This document shows positions 1 to 8,188 of a stretch of 64,000 nucleotides of DNA, piece after piece. The position numbers and the translations under genes were made by a program. The DNA is from Andeanibacterium fulvum (lineage in GTDB: Bacteria; Pseudomonadota; Alphaproteobacteria; Sphingomonadales; Sphingomonadaceae): the NCBI RefSeq assembly GCF_037154085.1, contig NZ_JBANRM010000001.1, forward strand, positions 496,001 to 560,000. The letters run 5' to 3'. The notes under the pieces are model-generated. The model saw only the letters and a program-made list of their open reading frames with translations. It was not told where the DNA came from and made no database searches. Position 1 is the first letter of the stretch, and each line of letters starts with the position of its first letter.

Positions 1-491
1 GGTCTTTGCCGGATATCCTTCCCCGATCTCCCCATCTGCCCATCCTTCGACAGTCTCCAGACGAACGGAACTGGAGAACGCCTGCGATCGGGTTCCGACC
101 GGCAGAGGAAAACACTTTCCTACACGCCCACAAATGGCGTTTATGCTGCCTATGGACGAGATCGCCTTCCTCTCCCGCCAAGCATTGGAAATCCATCCTT
201 TCCATGCCTGCATCACCACACAACCCTGCACGAAAACCCGAAACGGAAGGTGACACTCGGACGCGCGCTCAATCCGGAAAAACGGCGCTAAACCGCCCTG
301 GACAGGGATGGCACACACAAAACGAAACAATGCCTTTTCCTGCCAGAAAGGGTGACACATCCAGCCCACGGATTTGCCCTGAAACGGCATCTGTCACATT
401 CCCCGGTCCGTTCCGGGCTATTCCGTGTTTTTGATCGCGGCACCCCTCTGTTACCTTTCGATTGAATTCCGGCGAAGAACGGGAGGAGAAG
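1..491. other. gene-free stretch at left edge
   Basis: I see no convincing gene here. An open frame spans much of it on the plus strand, but it has no ribosome-binding site and no family features, and it runs through a dispersed repeat (98-361). The last 130 bases before 492 presumably hold the promoter and leader of the small secreted protein; I cannot assign promoter boxes with confidence. Confidence 0.6.
98..361 (+). repeat. dispersed ~265-bp module, copy A
   Basis: This is homologous to the reverse complement of 9391-9655. Three islands are conserved: 98-126 (ACCGGCAG followed by CACTTTCCTACACG), 227-257 (31 bases, identical in both copies) and 322-361 (36 of 40 bases identical, ending GGGTGACACATC). 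Between the islands the similarity is weak. Islands 2 and 3 each end in a GGTGACAC direct repeat. The copy lies 130 bp upstream of the gene at 492, in the same orientation. Its function is unknown; a regulatory leader, small RNA or non-autonomous repeat would all fit. Confidence 0.8.
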
Positions 492-785
492 ATGCCAAAG
501 GGAATATTGAGCGCTGCCTTCGCCTTGGCCCTTATCGCGGGTGCGGGTTCCCCTGCCGCCGCCGAACGGGACGGTCAGAACCAGCCCAAAAAAGAGAAGA
601 TGATCTGCAAGAGCCAGAAGGTCACCGGCTCCCGAACAAAGGTCAATCGCATCTGCATGACCAAGGATCAATGGGAGCAACTCGCTGCCAATACGAAGAA
701 AGGTCTCGACGAAATGGGTCGCAGTGCCTCCGGCTCAAGCGTTTGTCGATTTGAAGATCCCAATCGGACCTCGCCCTGTTTTTAG
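492..785 (+). CDS. small secreted protein with Cys-pair TGSR motif (copy 1)
   Basis: This 97-residue protein is of unknown function. The start is the ATG at 492, preceded by GGGAGGAG; it opens a Sec signal peptide (MPKGILSAAFALALIAGAG, cleaved near AAA). The mature part has a charged KKEKMICKS segment, then VTGSRTKV and a second Cys (RICMT), then an amphipathic helix around QWEQLAANTKKGLDEMGR. The two cysteines are about 18 residues apart and could form a disulfide. The gene at 924 is a tandem paralogue with nearly the same core. The C-terminal tail here (about 15 residues, two extra Cys) is unrelated to the paralogue's tail. Similar short periplasmic proteins are, from memory, common in sphingomonads. 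Confidence 0.75.
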   Translation: MPKGILSAAFALALIAGAGSPAAAERDGQNQPKKEKMICKSQKVTGSRTKVNRICMTKDQWEQLAANTKKGLDEMGRSASGSSVCRFEDPNRTSPCF

Positions 786-923
786 CCCCACACCGGGCAA
801 GAGGCGCTCTGCCGAGAGAGTTGTAGCATGCCCGGACGATACAATTTAATACGCGAGCGGCTTTGACCCGGCGATTGAATCCGCTACCCCTCGTTTCAAG
901 TATTGTTCGATTTGGAGAGGGTC

Positions 924-1202
924 ATGAAGAAGAGCTGCATGCTCGCACTGCTGGTTCTGACTGCAGCAACTGGTGTTTCCGCTACCGAAAATGGGGGCCA
1001 GGAAGCGCCAAAGAAAGAAAAGATGATCTGTAAGAGCGAAAAGGTCACCGGCTCGCGCACAAAAGTGCGGCGGACCTGCATGACGCAGACGCAGTGGGAC
1101 GAACTGGCTGCCAGCACAAAGAAGGGGCTGGACGAAATGGGCCGCAATGCCGCCGGGGGCGCCAACTCCTCATTCGATCCCTCGAAGATGGGCGGTGGCT
1201 GA
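924..1202 (+). CDS. small secreted protein with Cys-pair TGSR motif (copy 2)
   Basis: This 92-residue tandem paralogue of the protein at 492 has no known function. The ATG at 924 follows GGAGAGG and begins a signal peptide (MKKSCMLALLVLTAATGVSA). An ATG-proximal extension upstream in the same frame (from 903) lacks signal-peptide character, so the shorter form was chosen. The core KKEKMICKS, VTGSRTKV, RTCMT and TKKGLDEMGRNA matches copy 1. The tail is Gly/Ser rich (NSSFDPSKMGGG). A rho-independent terminator follows at 1265, so the gene probably ends its own transcript before rpsD. Confidence 0.8.
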   Translation: MKKSCMLALLVLTAATGVSATENGGQEAPKKEKMICKSEKVTGSRTKVRRTCMTQTQWDELAASTKKGLDEMGRNAAGGANSSFDPSKMGGG

Positions 1203-1264
1203 TCCGAACCGCCACTGGCATTGACAATTCCTTTGCAAGCGGCCATTGGCGCCGCTCACTTCGA

Positions 1265-1289
1265 GGCCGCTGGTTTTCCGGCGGCTTTT
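1265..1289 (+). terminator. rho-independent terminator after small secreted protein
   Basis: An 8-bp GC-rich stem (GCCGCTGG pairing with CCGGCGGC) with a TTTT loop is followed directly by TTTT. It lies between the small secreted protein gene and rpsD and would separate the two transcripts. Confidence 0.6.
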
Positions 1290-1400
1290 CGATTGGCCCC
1301 GCACCCCGGTGAAGCGGCGGCCGCGATGGACATAAGGTCTATCGGTGCGAGCCGGGTTCGAAGGCAGGCATTGGGCCTGTCCGCAAATTGGAGATGACAT

Positions 1401-2015
1401 ATGTCGAAGCGCAAGAGCGCCAAGCATAAGCTTGACCGCCGCATGGGCGAAAACATCTGGGGCCGCCCGAATAGCCCCGTGAACCGCCGTTCCTATGGCC
1501 CGGGCCAGCATGGCCAGCGCCGCAAGGGCAAGATGTCCGACTTCGGCCTGCAGCTGCGCGCAAAGCAGAAGCTGAAGGGCTATTACGGCGACGTCACCGA
1601 AAAGCAGTTCAAGCGCACCTATCAGGAAGCGTCGCGCATGAAGGGCGATACCGGTCAGAACCTGATCGGTCTGCTCGAACAGCGCCTGGACATGGTCGTC
1701 TATCGCGCCAAGTTCGCTCCCACCATCTTCGCCGCACGTCAGCTGGTGAGCCACGGCCACATCCGCGTGAACGGCGTGAAGTGCAACATCGCCTCGCGCC
1801 GCGTGACGGTTGGCGACGTGATCAGCCTGGGCAGCAAGGCCAAGGAAATGGCGCTGGTGATTGAAGCTCAGGGCCTGCCCGAGCGTGAAATCCCCGACTA
1901 CGTTTCGGTCGACGGCACCGACAAGGTGACCTTCACCCGCGTTCCGAGCCTGGACGAGGTGCCTTACCCCGTCACCATGGAACCGAACCTGGTGGTCGAA
2001 TTCTACTCGCGCTGA
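1401..2015 (+). CDS. rpsD: 30S ribosomal protein S4
   Basis: S4 is a primary 16S rRNA-binding protein that nucleates assembly of the small subunit body and contributes to decoding fidelity. The 204-residue length is typical. The N-terminus MSKRKSAKHKLDRRMGE and the SYGPGQHGQRR segment are diagnostic for alphaproteobacterial S4. The RNA-binding S4 domain follows (LDMVVYRAKFAPTIFAARQLVSHGHI, roughly residues 94-120, then VNIAS-type strand and RRVTVGDVI). A GGAGATG Shine-Dalgarno lies just upstream of the ATG. The gene stands alone with its own terminator at 2038, rather than in a large ribosomal operon, as is usual in alphaproteobacteria. Confidence 0.98.
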   Translation: MSKRKSAKHKLDRRMGENIWGRPNSPVNRRSYGPGQHGQRRKGKMSDFGLQLRAKQKLKGYYGDVTEKQFKRTYQEASRMKGDTGQNLIGLLEQRLDMVVYRAKFAPTIFAARQLVSHGHIRVNGVKCNIASRRVTVGDVISLGSKAKEMALVIEAQGLPEREIPDYVSVDGTDKVTFTRVPSLDEVPYPVTMEPNLVVEFYSR

Positions 2016-2037
2016 TCCTTTCAAGGATTGCGTAGCG

Positions 2038-2070
2038 AAAGGGCGGTCCTGCTGGGCCGCCCTTTTCGTT
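2038..2070 (+). terminator. rpsD terminator
   Basis: A stem AAAGGGCGG pairs with CCGCCCTTT around a short loop and is followed by TTCGTTT. It sits 23 bp after the rpsD stop and between convergent genes (rpsD and the S9 peptidase ending at 2085). Confidence 0.8.
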
Positions 2071-2084
2071 TGGGCGCTAAGCGA

Positions 2085-4070
2085 TCAGTTCAATTTGAGA
2101 CTGTTGCGCAGGAACGTCCCGCTTTCGCGCAACAAGGTCGTGCGGGCGCCATCGTCTCTCAGGCCGTGGTCCAGTTCGTCGAAAATGAGAACCTTGGCCG
2201 GATTATTTGCCGCCGCCAGGGCATCGCTCATTATCGTGGTGTGTCGCAGGGATACGCTTTCATCCGCAGTGCCATGCGCCAACATCACAGGAACGCCGAT
2301 ATTCCTGGCGTTCCTGGCCGGAGAGCCCTTTTCGATGTGGGAACCCTGGCCGAGAAATTCCGATACCAGCGGATAGCTGGTGTAGTTGCGCGCATCGTCC
2401 CGCAACTGCCCCAGATCAGTCACCGGAGCGATCGCCAACACCGCCTTGAACAGGCCTGGCTCGGTCGCAGCGGATTGTAAGGCCGCGTAGCCGCCGTAAG
2501 ACCAGCCGACCACTGCCAACCTGTCGCCATCGGCTGTGCCTTCGGAAACCAGCCATTTTCCGGCATCCGCAACATCGGCGATCGCAATCTCCCACGACTG
2601 GAAGCCGTTATCCATCTCCCACGCCTTGCCATAGCCCGTCGATCCGCGAAAATTGGGCTGCAAGACGGCAAAGCCGAGTTGGGCGTAATATTGCGCCAAC
2701 CAGTCGAAGCCCCATTCATCGCGAGAACCTGGCCCGCCATGCGGCATGACGATTGCCGGCAGCCCTTTACCGTCCGAACCGGGAGGCAAGGTGAGATAGC
2801 CGGGCACCGATGTACCGTCCCGCGCGGGGTAGGACACAGCCCGAACATTCGCCAGCGTCATGCCTTCAAGCTTTCCGCGCATGGGCACGACTTCGGTCAG
2901 TTCGCCGGTCTTGCGATCCAGAATATAAACGATGCCCGGATTGATATCGCTATGTGCAAGGATCAGCAGGCGCTGTTCATCGCTGCTGGCATCGATGATC
3001 TCGACCAGAGGCGAGCCGGGCAAAGCCTTGGTGAGTGAGGACGACAGCTTTGCCAGCGCTGGATCGAAGAACTGGAAGTGCCTGCGCTCGGTTGCGAAGG
3101 TGGCGCCGACAACGCGTCCCTTGCGTCCCAGCCGGACGAGCCCGTCCACGTCGTTCTGTTCTTGCGAAAGCAGCAATTCAGTCTTGCCCGTATCGTCCAA
3201 AGTGACGGTATAGAGCGCGTCGAACCCATCTTTCTCAGCCAGAGCAAAAGCCACATTCTTCGCACTGTCTACTCCGAGAACCCGATATTCATCGAACTTC
3301 ATATCGGGTTCCAGCGAGGTGAAGCTCTTCCCGCCCGGCGTAGTGTAGGCGAAATTGATCTTGTCCCGCATGTAGCCCTGCGTGTCGTTGCTCATCGTGG
3401 CCATGATGCGGACTTCGCCGTTCTCGTCGGTGACATAACCGGCCGACACCTCGCGAGGCTGCATGACCATGCTTCGCTTCAGTGTCTTGAGATCGACCAG
3501 TTCGATTCCCACCCCGCTTGCGCTGCTGCCGATCCGGGTCCCGGTGCGGTATTTTTCGTTGAACGCCCGCTCGAGCATGATCGAATTGGGCTTACCCGGC
3601 ACGTCCAGAGACAGCACCGCGCCGCCGAACTGGTTGAAACTGAAGGTCCGCCCTCCATCGCGTTCCGACAGGACGCGGACTCCGCTGCCATCTGTGGCAA
3701 CTACGAGCATCCGGGTGAAGCCAAGCTTCATCCCGCCGAAATCGGTGGTCCCGCGGAAGTTGCAGATCAGATAATCTTCGCTCGCCCAGTCGCAATTGGT
3801 CAGGAAGCCATTGTGATTACTGTCCAGCGCGATTGGGCGCGGCACGCCCTCGCCCGCAAGATCGAGAACGTAGATCATCTCCTCATAAGGGCCAGCAGGT
3901 GCGACATAAGCTACCCGGCTGCCGCCTGGCGAAAGGCTGATATTCAGGACAGTGCCGCGCGAGCCGAAACTCGCCGCAAGATCGCGTTCTTCCGCCTGTA
4001 ACGGCGCCTCGGCAAGCGATGTCGCGATGAACAGTGCCGCGCATAGCGGCGCAAACCGATACAAAACCAT
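2085..4070 (-). CDS. secreted S9 family prolyl oligopeptidase-like peptidase (tandem copy 1)
   Basis: This 661-residue serine peptidase of family S9 (acylaminoacyl-peptidase/DPP type) is probably periplasmic. A Sec signal peptide is visible (about residues 1-27, ending LQAEE). Residues about 30-400 form the beta-propeller-like region, which gates substrate access in this family. The C-terminal alpha/beta hydrolase domain carries the nucleophile in GWSYGGYAAL (Ser524), Asp603 (GTADES) and His635 (DELDHG). The sequence MPHGGPGSRDEWGFDWLAQYYAQ contributes the oxyanion region. The next gene on the same strand (4247-6211) is a close paralogue with the same layout, so this is a tandem duplication. 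Exact peptide substrates cannot be read from sequence. Confidence 0.9.
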   Translation of the reverse strand: MVLYRFAPLCAALFIATSLAEAPLQAEERDLAASFGSRGTVLNISLSPGGSRVAYVAPAGPYEEMIYVLDLAGEGVPRPIALDSNHNGFLTNCDWASEDYLICNFRGTTDFGGMKLGFTRMLVVATDGSGVRVLSERDGGRTFSFNQFGGAVLSLDVPGKPNSIMLERAFNEKYRTGTRIGSSASGVGIELVDLKTLKRSMVMQPREVSAGYVTDENGEVRIMATMSNDTQGYMRDKINFAYTTPGGKSFTSLEPDMKFDEYRVLGVDSAKNVAFALAEKDGFDALYTVTLDDTGKTELLLSQEQNDVDGLVRLGRKGRVVGATFATERRHFQFFDPALAKLSSSLTKALPGSPLVEIIDASSDEQRLLILAHSDINPGIVYILDRKTGELTEVVPMRGKLEGMTLANVRAVSYPARDGTSVPGYLTLPPGSDGKGLPAIVMPHGGPGSRDEWGFDWLAQYYAQLGFAVLQPNFRGSTGYGKAWEMDNGFQSWEIAIADVADAGKWLVSEGTADGDRLAVVGWSYGGYAALQSAATEPGLFKAVLAIAPVTDLGQLRDDARNYTSYPLVSEFLGQGSHIEKGSPARNARNIGVPVMLAHGTADESVSLRHTTIMSDALAAANNPAKVLIFDELDHGLRDDGARTTLLRESGTFLRNSLKLN

Positions 4071-4246
4071 GTCAGAACCCCCTCATTTGCAAGGAGTTCT
4101 AACCGGATCGCTGTGGCCAGAAGAACAGCCAACTTTACTCTAGGTATTTATCACTAGGATAGCCGTAGTTATCGACCCTGCCCTGCAGCCGATACTGCGT
4201 CTCGCACTATAAGCCCGCCACGGCATTTCCACGATTGCGACCTTAG

Positions 4247-6211
4247 CTACTGCCCGAGCGTGTCGGTCAGGAACTTGCCTATATCGACCAGCATGTTGGT
4301 TCGAGACCAGGCATCGTCCATGAAATGATCGCGCCCGTCATATTCGACCAATTTGACCCATTTGCCCTTTTCCTCAAGCCGATCCTTCATCCGACGCGAC
4401 TGGGTAACCCCGGTATTCTGATCCAGCGTGCCGTGGAACATCAGCACCGGCGAGGCGAATGCCGCGGCATTTCGGGCCGGGCTGCCTTCCGATATGTGCG
4501 GTCCATCTCCCAGGAAGCGGCTGACGAGGTGGAAGCTCGTGTAATTGCGGCTTTCTTCACGCAGCAATTCGAGGTCCGTGACAGGCGCGATCGCGACCAC
4601 TGCCTTGTAGAGTGTATTGTCCAGCACCTGTGACTGGAGTGCTGCATAACCGCCATAGGACCACCCGACGATACCCAGCCTTGCCGGATCGGCGATACCC
4701 TGGCTCACCAGCCACCGCCCCGCATCGTTCACATCGCCGATTGCGGTGCGCCAGGATTGAAAGCCGTTCCGACCGAACCAGGCGTCGCCATAGCCTGCAG
4801 AGCCGCGGAAATTGGGCTGGAGCACAGCATAGCCGCGCGCGACGAAGAACTGGACCAGCCAGTCGAAACCCCATTCGTCGCGTGCATTTGGTCCGCCATG
4901 AGGCAGGACTATCGACGCCAGGTTCTTGCCGCCCGATCCCGGCGGCAAGGTAAGATAGCCGGGGATAGTCGTGCCATCCGCAGCCGTGAAATTCACCGGC
5001 TTCATTTCCCCCATCTGACGACCAGCAAGTTCCCGCCTCAGGGGCAGCAATTCGCCCAGCTCACGGCTATTCTTATCGTAGAAATAGGTCATCCCGGGGT
5101 CGGTATCGCTGGATGCAACGAGCACCAGTTTGCTCTCGTCAGCACTCGCGTCCACGATATTGATCAGCGGCTTACCTGGAAGGGCGCGCTGAAAATCTGC
5201 GGCCAGTTTCTTCAATTCCGGATCGAGATAGGCAATCTGGCGCTTTTCGGTGGCATAGGCCGCGCCGACAACCCGCTGGCGGCGGCCGATCCGGATCAAT
5301 TCATCAACATCGGCATCAGCTCGCGCCAGCAACACTTCGGAGGTGGCAGTACCATCCAGCGTCACGGCGGCGAGTGCATCGAACCCGTCCTGATTTACAA
5401 AGCCATAAGCGCGGTTCCCCGTCGCATCGACGGCGACCGGGTAGAAATCGCCCGCGCGCTTGAAGGACTGCCATTTGCCGGCATCGCCTCCTCGGTAGAA
5501 ATATTCGCGTTCGCTACGCCGATAGCCATCCTGATCCAGCGGTTGGCGGACCTTGAGACGAACCTTGCCGGTCTCGTCGGCAGTATAGTCGACGATCGCG
5601 GCATCGGGGGCTTCCACCTTGCTACGCTTGCCGGTGTAGATGTCCACCTCCTCGACACCCAGTCCATCTTCCGTATTGCTGAGCCGCGTCCCGGTCGAAA
5701 ATTCGCTCACCCAGTCGCGCGTCATCAGGATACGGCCAGGCTTTCCTGCCAGTTCAAGCGCGATCACGTCCCCACCATCCTGCTGGATACCCAGAGCCTT
5801 GGAACTGTCTGCGCTGGTCAACTGGATCACGTTCTTGCCGTCATCGCCCAAGGCGAACAGACGGGAATATGTGAATAGTACCCCCTCGAAAGTCGTGGTG
5901 AAATTGGCCCGGCAGACGAGCCGGTCATCCGTTGCCCAAAGACACCACGAAATCTCGGAATCCGCATCCGCGTGATTGAGTATCTGAACCGGGCGTCCGC
6001 CGGCGGCAAAGTCCACGACATTGACCGTCTCGGTGCTATGGCCACCCGAAGAAATGTAAGCGAGCTTGTTGCCGCCAGGCGACAAGCTGAGATTGAGGAC
6101 AGAGGGCACCGCACCGAATGCGGCGGCCGTTTCCTCCAGTGTTTCAGCCCCCACCGGCGCACAAGTCACCACGGCAGCCACGGCCATAAAGCCGAAAAAG
6201 CGATTTCGCAT
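4247..6211 (-). CDS. secreted S9 family prolyl oligopeptidase-like peptidase (tandem copy 2)
   Basis: This is a 654-residue paralogue of the downstream gene at 2085-4070, lying upstream of it on the minus strand with a 176-bp gap. The signal peptide is MRNRFFGFMAVAAVVTCAP with cleavage near VGAE. The propeller-like region shares NLSLSPGGNKLAYIS with its paralogue's NISLSPGGSRVAYVA. The catalytic triad is Ser518 (GWSYGGYAAL), Asp597 (GTLDQN) and His629 (GRDHFM). The gap is long enough for a second promoter, so the two copies may be expressed separately. Function is predicted peptide hydrolysis in the periplasm; physiological substrates are unknown. Confidence 0.9.
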   Translation of the reverse strand: MRNRFFGFMAVAAVVTCAPVGAETLEETAAAFGAVPSVLNLSLSPGGNKLAYISSGGHSTETVNVVDFAAGGRPVQILNHADADSEISWCLWATDDRLVCRANFTTTFEGVLFTYSRLFALGDDGKNVIQLTSADSSKALGIQQDGGDVIALELAGKPGRILMTRDWVSEFSTGTRLSNTEDGLGVEEVDIYTGKRSKVEAPDAAIVDYTADETGKVRLKVRQPLDQDGYRRSEREYFYRGGDAGKWQSFKRAGDFYPVAVDATGNRAYGFVNQDGFDALAAVTLDGTATSEVLLARADADVDELIRIGRRQRVVGAAYATEKRQIAYLDPELKKLAADFQRALPGKPLINIVDASADESKLVLVASSDTDPGMTYFYDKNSRELGELLPLRRELAGRQMGEMKPVNFTAADGTTIPGYLTLPPGSGGKNLASIVLPHGGPNARDEWGFDWLVQFFVARGYAVLQPNFRGSAGYGDAWFGRNGFQSWRTAIGDVNDAGRWLVSQGIADPARLGIVGWSYGGYAALQSQVLDNTLYKAVVAIAPVTDLELLREESRNYTSFHLVSRFLGDGPHISEGSPARNAAAFASPVLMFHGTLDQNTGVTQSRRMKDRLEEKGKWVKLVEYDGRDHFMDDAWSRTNMLVDIGKFLTDTLGQ

Positions 6212-6332
6212 GCAGTCCCCCCAGCAATCGCACTGTCAGGATGCCAGCAGCGATCCTGTTTGGAAAGGCCGCTGAAATGCGTATATCGCAACGAAAACAG
6301 TCGGTAAGCCCCGCGTACATCCGCGGCTGGCG

Positions 6333-7955
6333 TCAACGTGCGACGATGCTGCGTGCCACTGCCTCTGCCACCTTGATCCCGTCGATCGCGGCGGAGAGAA
6401 TACCTCCGGCATAGCCTGCCCCCTCGCCCGCCGGGAACAGACGCTCGGTGTTGAGGCTCTGAAAATCCTTGCCGCGTGTTATCCGCAAGGGGGAAGACGT
6501 GCGTGTTTCCACACCGGTCATCACCACGTCCGGATCGTCATAGCGGGCAATCTGGCGGCCAAAGACCGGCAGTGCCTCGCGCATTGCCTCGATGGCAAAG
6601 GCCGGCAGACATTGGGACAGGTCGGTCATGGTCACGCCCGGCTTGTAGGAGGGCTGCACTTGTCCGAGCTCGGTCGAAGGCCGTCCGGCGAGGAAATCCC
6701 CCACCTTCTGCCCCGGGGCGGCGTAGGTCGAACCACCTGCTACGAAAGCCAGCGATTCCCATTGGCGCTGGAACTCGATCCCCGCCAATGGCCCACCCGG
6801 ATAATCGCGTTCCGGGTCGATGCCGACGACAAGGCCGGAATTGGCATTGAATTCGGCGCGTGAATATTGGCTCATGCCATTGGTCACCACGCGCCCTTCC
6901 TCCGACGTGGCGGCAACGACGCGGCCTCCGGGGCACATGCAGAAGCTGTAGACCGAGCGGCCATTGGAACAATGATGCACCAGGCTGTAAGCCGCTGCGC
7001 CAAGATCGGGATGGCCTGCGCAATTGCCGTAACGTGCCCGGTCGATCCAGCTCTGCGGATGTTCGATCCGGACGCCGATCGAGAAGGGCTTGGCCTCCAT
7101 ATGAACGCCCTGGCGGTGGAGCATCTCGAAGGTCGGCCGAGCGCTGTGGCCAATGGCAAAGACGACATGGTCAGCCTCAAGGAAGCTGCCGTCCTGGAGA
7201 TACAGGCCCCGCAACTGCCTGCGCCCGTCAGGCAGGCGATCCAGCTCAATATCGTCCACCCGCGTCTGCCAGCGATATTCGCCGCCCAGTTCCTCGATGG
7301 TGCGACGGATGCTCTCCACCATGGTGACAAGGCGGAAGGTGCCGATATGCGGGTGCGCTTCCCACAAAATGTCGTCAGGCGCGCCGGCGCGGACGAATTC
7401 CTCCAGCACCTTGCGGCCGAGAAAGCGCGGGTCCTTGACCCGGCAATAGAGCTTGCCATCCGAGAAGGTGCCAGCGCCCCCTTCCCCGAACTGGACGTTG
7501 GAATCCGGGTTGAATTCTGAACGCCGCCACAGGCCCCATGTGTCCTTGGTCCGCTGGCGCACAACTTTGCCGCGGTCGAGGATGATCGGGCGGAACCCCA
7601 TCTGCGCGAGGATCAGGCCCGCAAACAGCCCGCAAGGCCCGGCGCCGATGACGACAGGCCTCTTGCCCGACCAGCCTTCCGGGGCAGTGACGGGCGGGCG
7701 ATAGGTCATGTCCGGCGTCGGGCGGACATCCTTGTCGCCTGCCAGGCGTTCCAGCACCTCGCCCTCGTCCGCGAGGGCCACATCGACGGTGTAGACCAGC
7801 AGGATGGCGTTACGCCGCCGCGCATCGTTGCCGCGGCGAAAGATAGTGAATTCGCGCAAATCCTCGCGCGCGACACCAAGGCGATCGCAGATGGCCGCAG
7901 GCAGAGCCTCAGGCTCGTGATCGAGCGGCAGGGTCAGTCCGGAAAGGCGCAGCAT
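6333..7955 (-). CDS. FAD-dependent dehydrogenase (COG2509 type)
   Basis: This 540-residue flavoprotein has an N-terminal domain of about 95 residues (ending near RPTPDMTYRPP), then the FAD/NAD(P) Rossmann motif GAGPCGLFAGLILAQMGF and an acidic-end strand (IILDRG). Further family signatures are NVQFGEGGAGTFSDGKL, FAIGHSAR and the C-terminal FAD-contact region FPAGEGAGYAGGILSAA. I recognise it as the uncharacterised FAD-dependent dehydrogenase family, whose substrate is not known. Its start codon overlaps the stop of the 59-aa gene at 7955-8134 (TGATG arrangement), which suggests translational coupling and a shared transcript. Confidence 0.85.
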   Translation of the reverse strand: MLRLSGLTLPLDHEPEALPAAICDRLGVAREDLREFTIFRRGNDARRRNAILLVYTVDVALADEGEVLERLAGDKDVRPTPDMTYRPPVTAPEGWSGKRPVVIGAGPCGLFAGLILAQMGFRPIILDRGKVVRQRTKDTWGLWRRSEFNPDSNVQFGEGGAGTFSDGKLYCRVKDPRFLGRKVLEEFVRAGAPDDILWEAHPHIGTFRLVTMVESIRRTIEELGGEYRWQTRVDDIELDRLPDGRRQLRGLYLQDGSFLEADHVVFAIGHSARPTFEMLHRQGVHMEAKPFSIGVRIEHPQSWIDRARYGNCAGHPDLGAAAYSLVHHCSNGRSVYSFCMCPGGRVVAATSEEGRVVTNGMSQYSRAEFNANSGLVVGIDPERDYPGGPLAGIEFQRQWESLAFVAGGSTYAAPGQKVGDFLAGRPSTELGQVQPSYKPGVTMTDLSQCLPAFAIEAMREALPVFGRQIARYDDPDVVMTGVETRTSSPLRITRGKDFQSLNTERLFPAGEGAGYAGGILSAAIDGIKVAEAVARSIVAR

Positions 7956-8134
7956 CAGTGCTTTTTCGCGATGTTCAGTCCATCGGCCTTGGCGCGGGCC
8001 TTCACCGATTCCTCGCTGCGGGTCAGCGCCTTGGCGATGGCCTTCAGCGCCATGCCCTTCTTGGCCAGAGTGTGCAGTTTCTGGATCTCTTCCGAGGTCC
8101 AGGGTTGCTTGTGCCGCTCAAATCGTTCCGCCAT
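7955..8134 (-). CDS. 59-aa putative HTH/SANT-like DNA-binding protein
   Basis: This short basic protein reads MAERFERHKQPWTSEEIQKL at its N-terminus, then LAKKGMALKAIAKALTRSEE and SVKARAKADGL. The pattern W-x-x-E-E-x-x-x-L-x-x-L followed by G-x-x-x-x-x-IA-x-x-L-x-R-S-x-x-SVKARA matches a helix-turn-helix of the Myb/SANT or GcrA-like kind. The last base of its stop codon region overlaps the ATG of the FAD dehydrogenase, so the two form a coupled unit. The codon use and overlap argue that it is real. DNA binding is inferred from the motif only; the target is unknown. Confidence 0.75.
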   Translation of the reverse strand: MAERFERHKQPWTSEEIQKLHTLAKKGMALKAIAKALTRSEESVKARAKADGLNIAKKH

Positions 8135-8188
8135 GCCGCGCCCTTAGCGCATCCGCCCGCAACCGGCGAGTGCTTCGTCCAGAACTGC

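Noticed and set aside
6..434. A 142-codon open frame at the left edge
   Set aside because: No ribosome-binding site, no family motif, and it crosses the conserved islands of the dispersed module; the composition looks non-coding.
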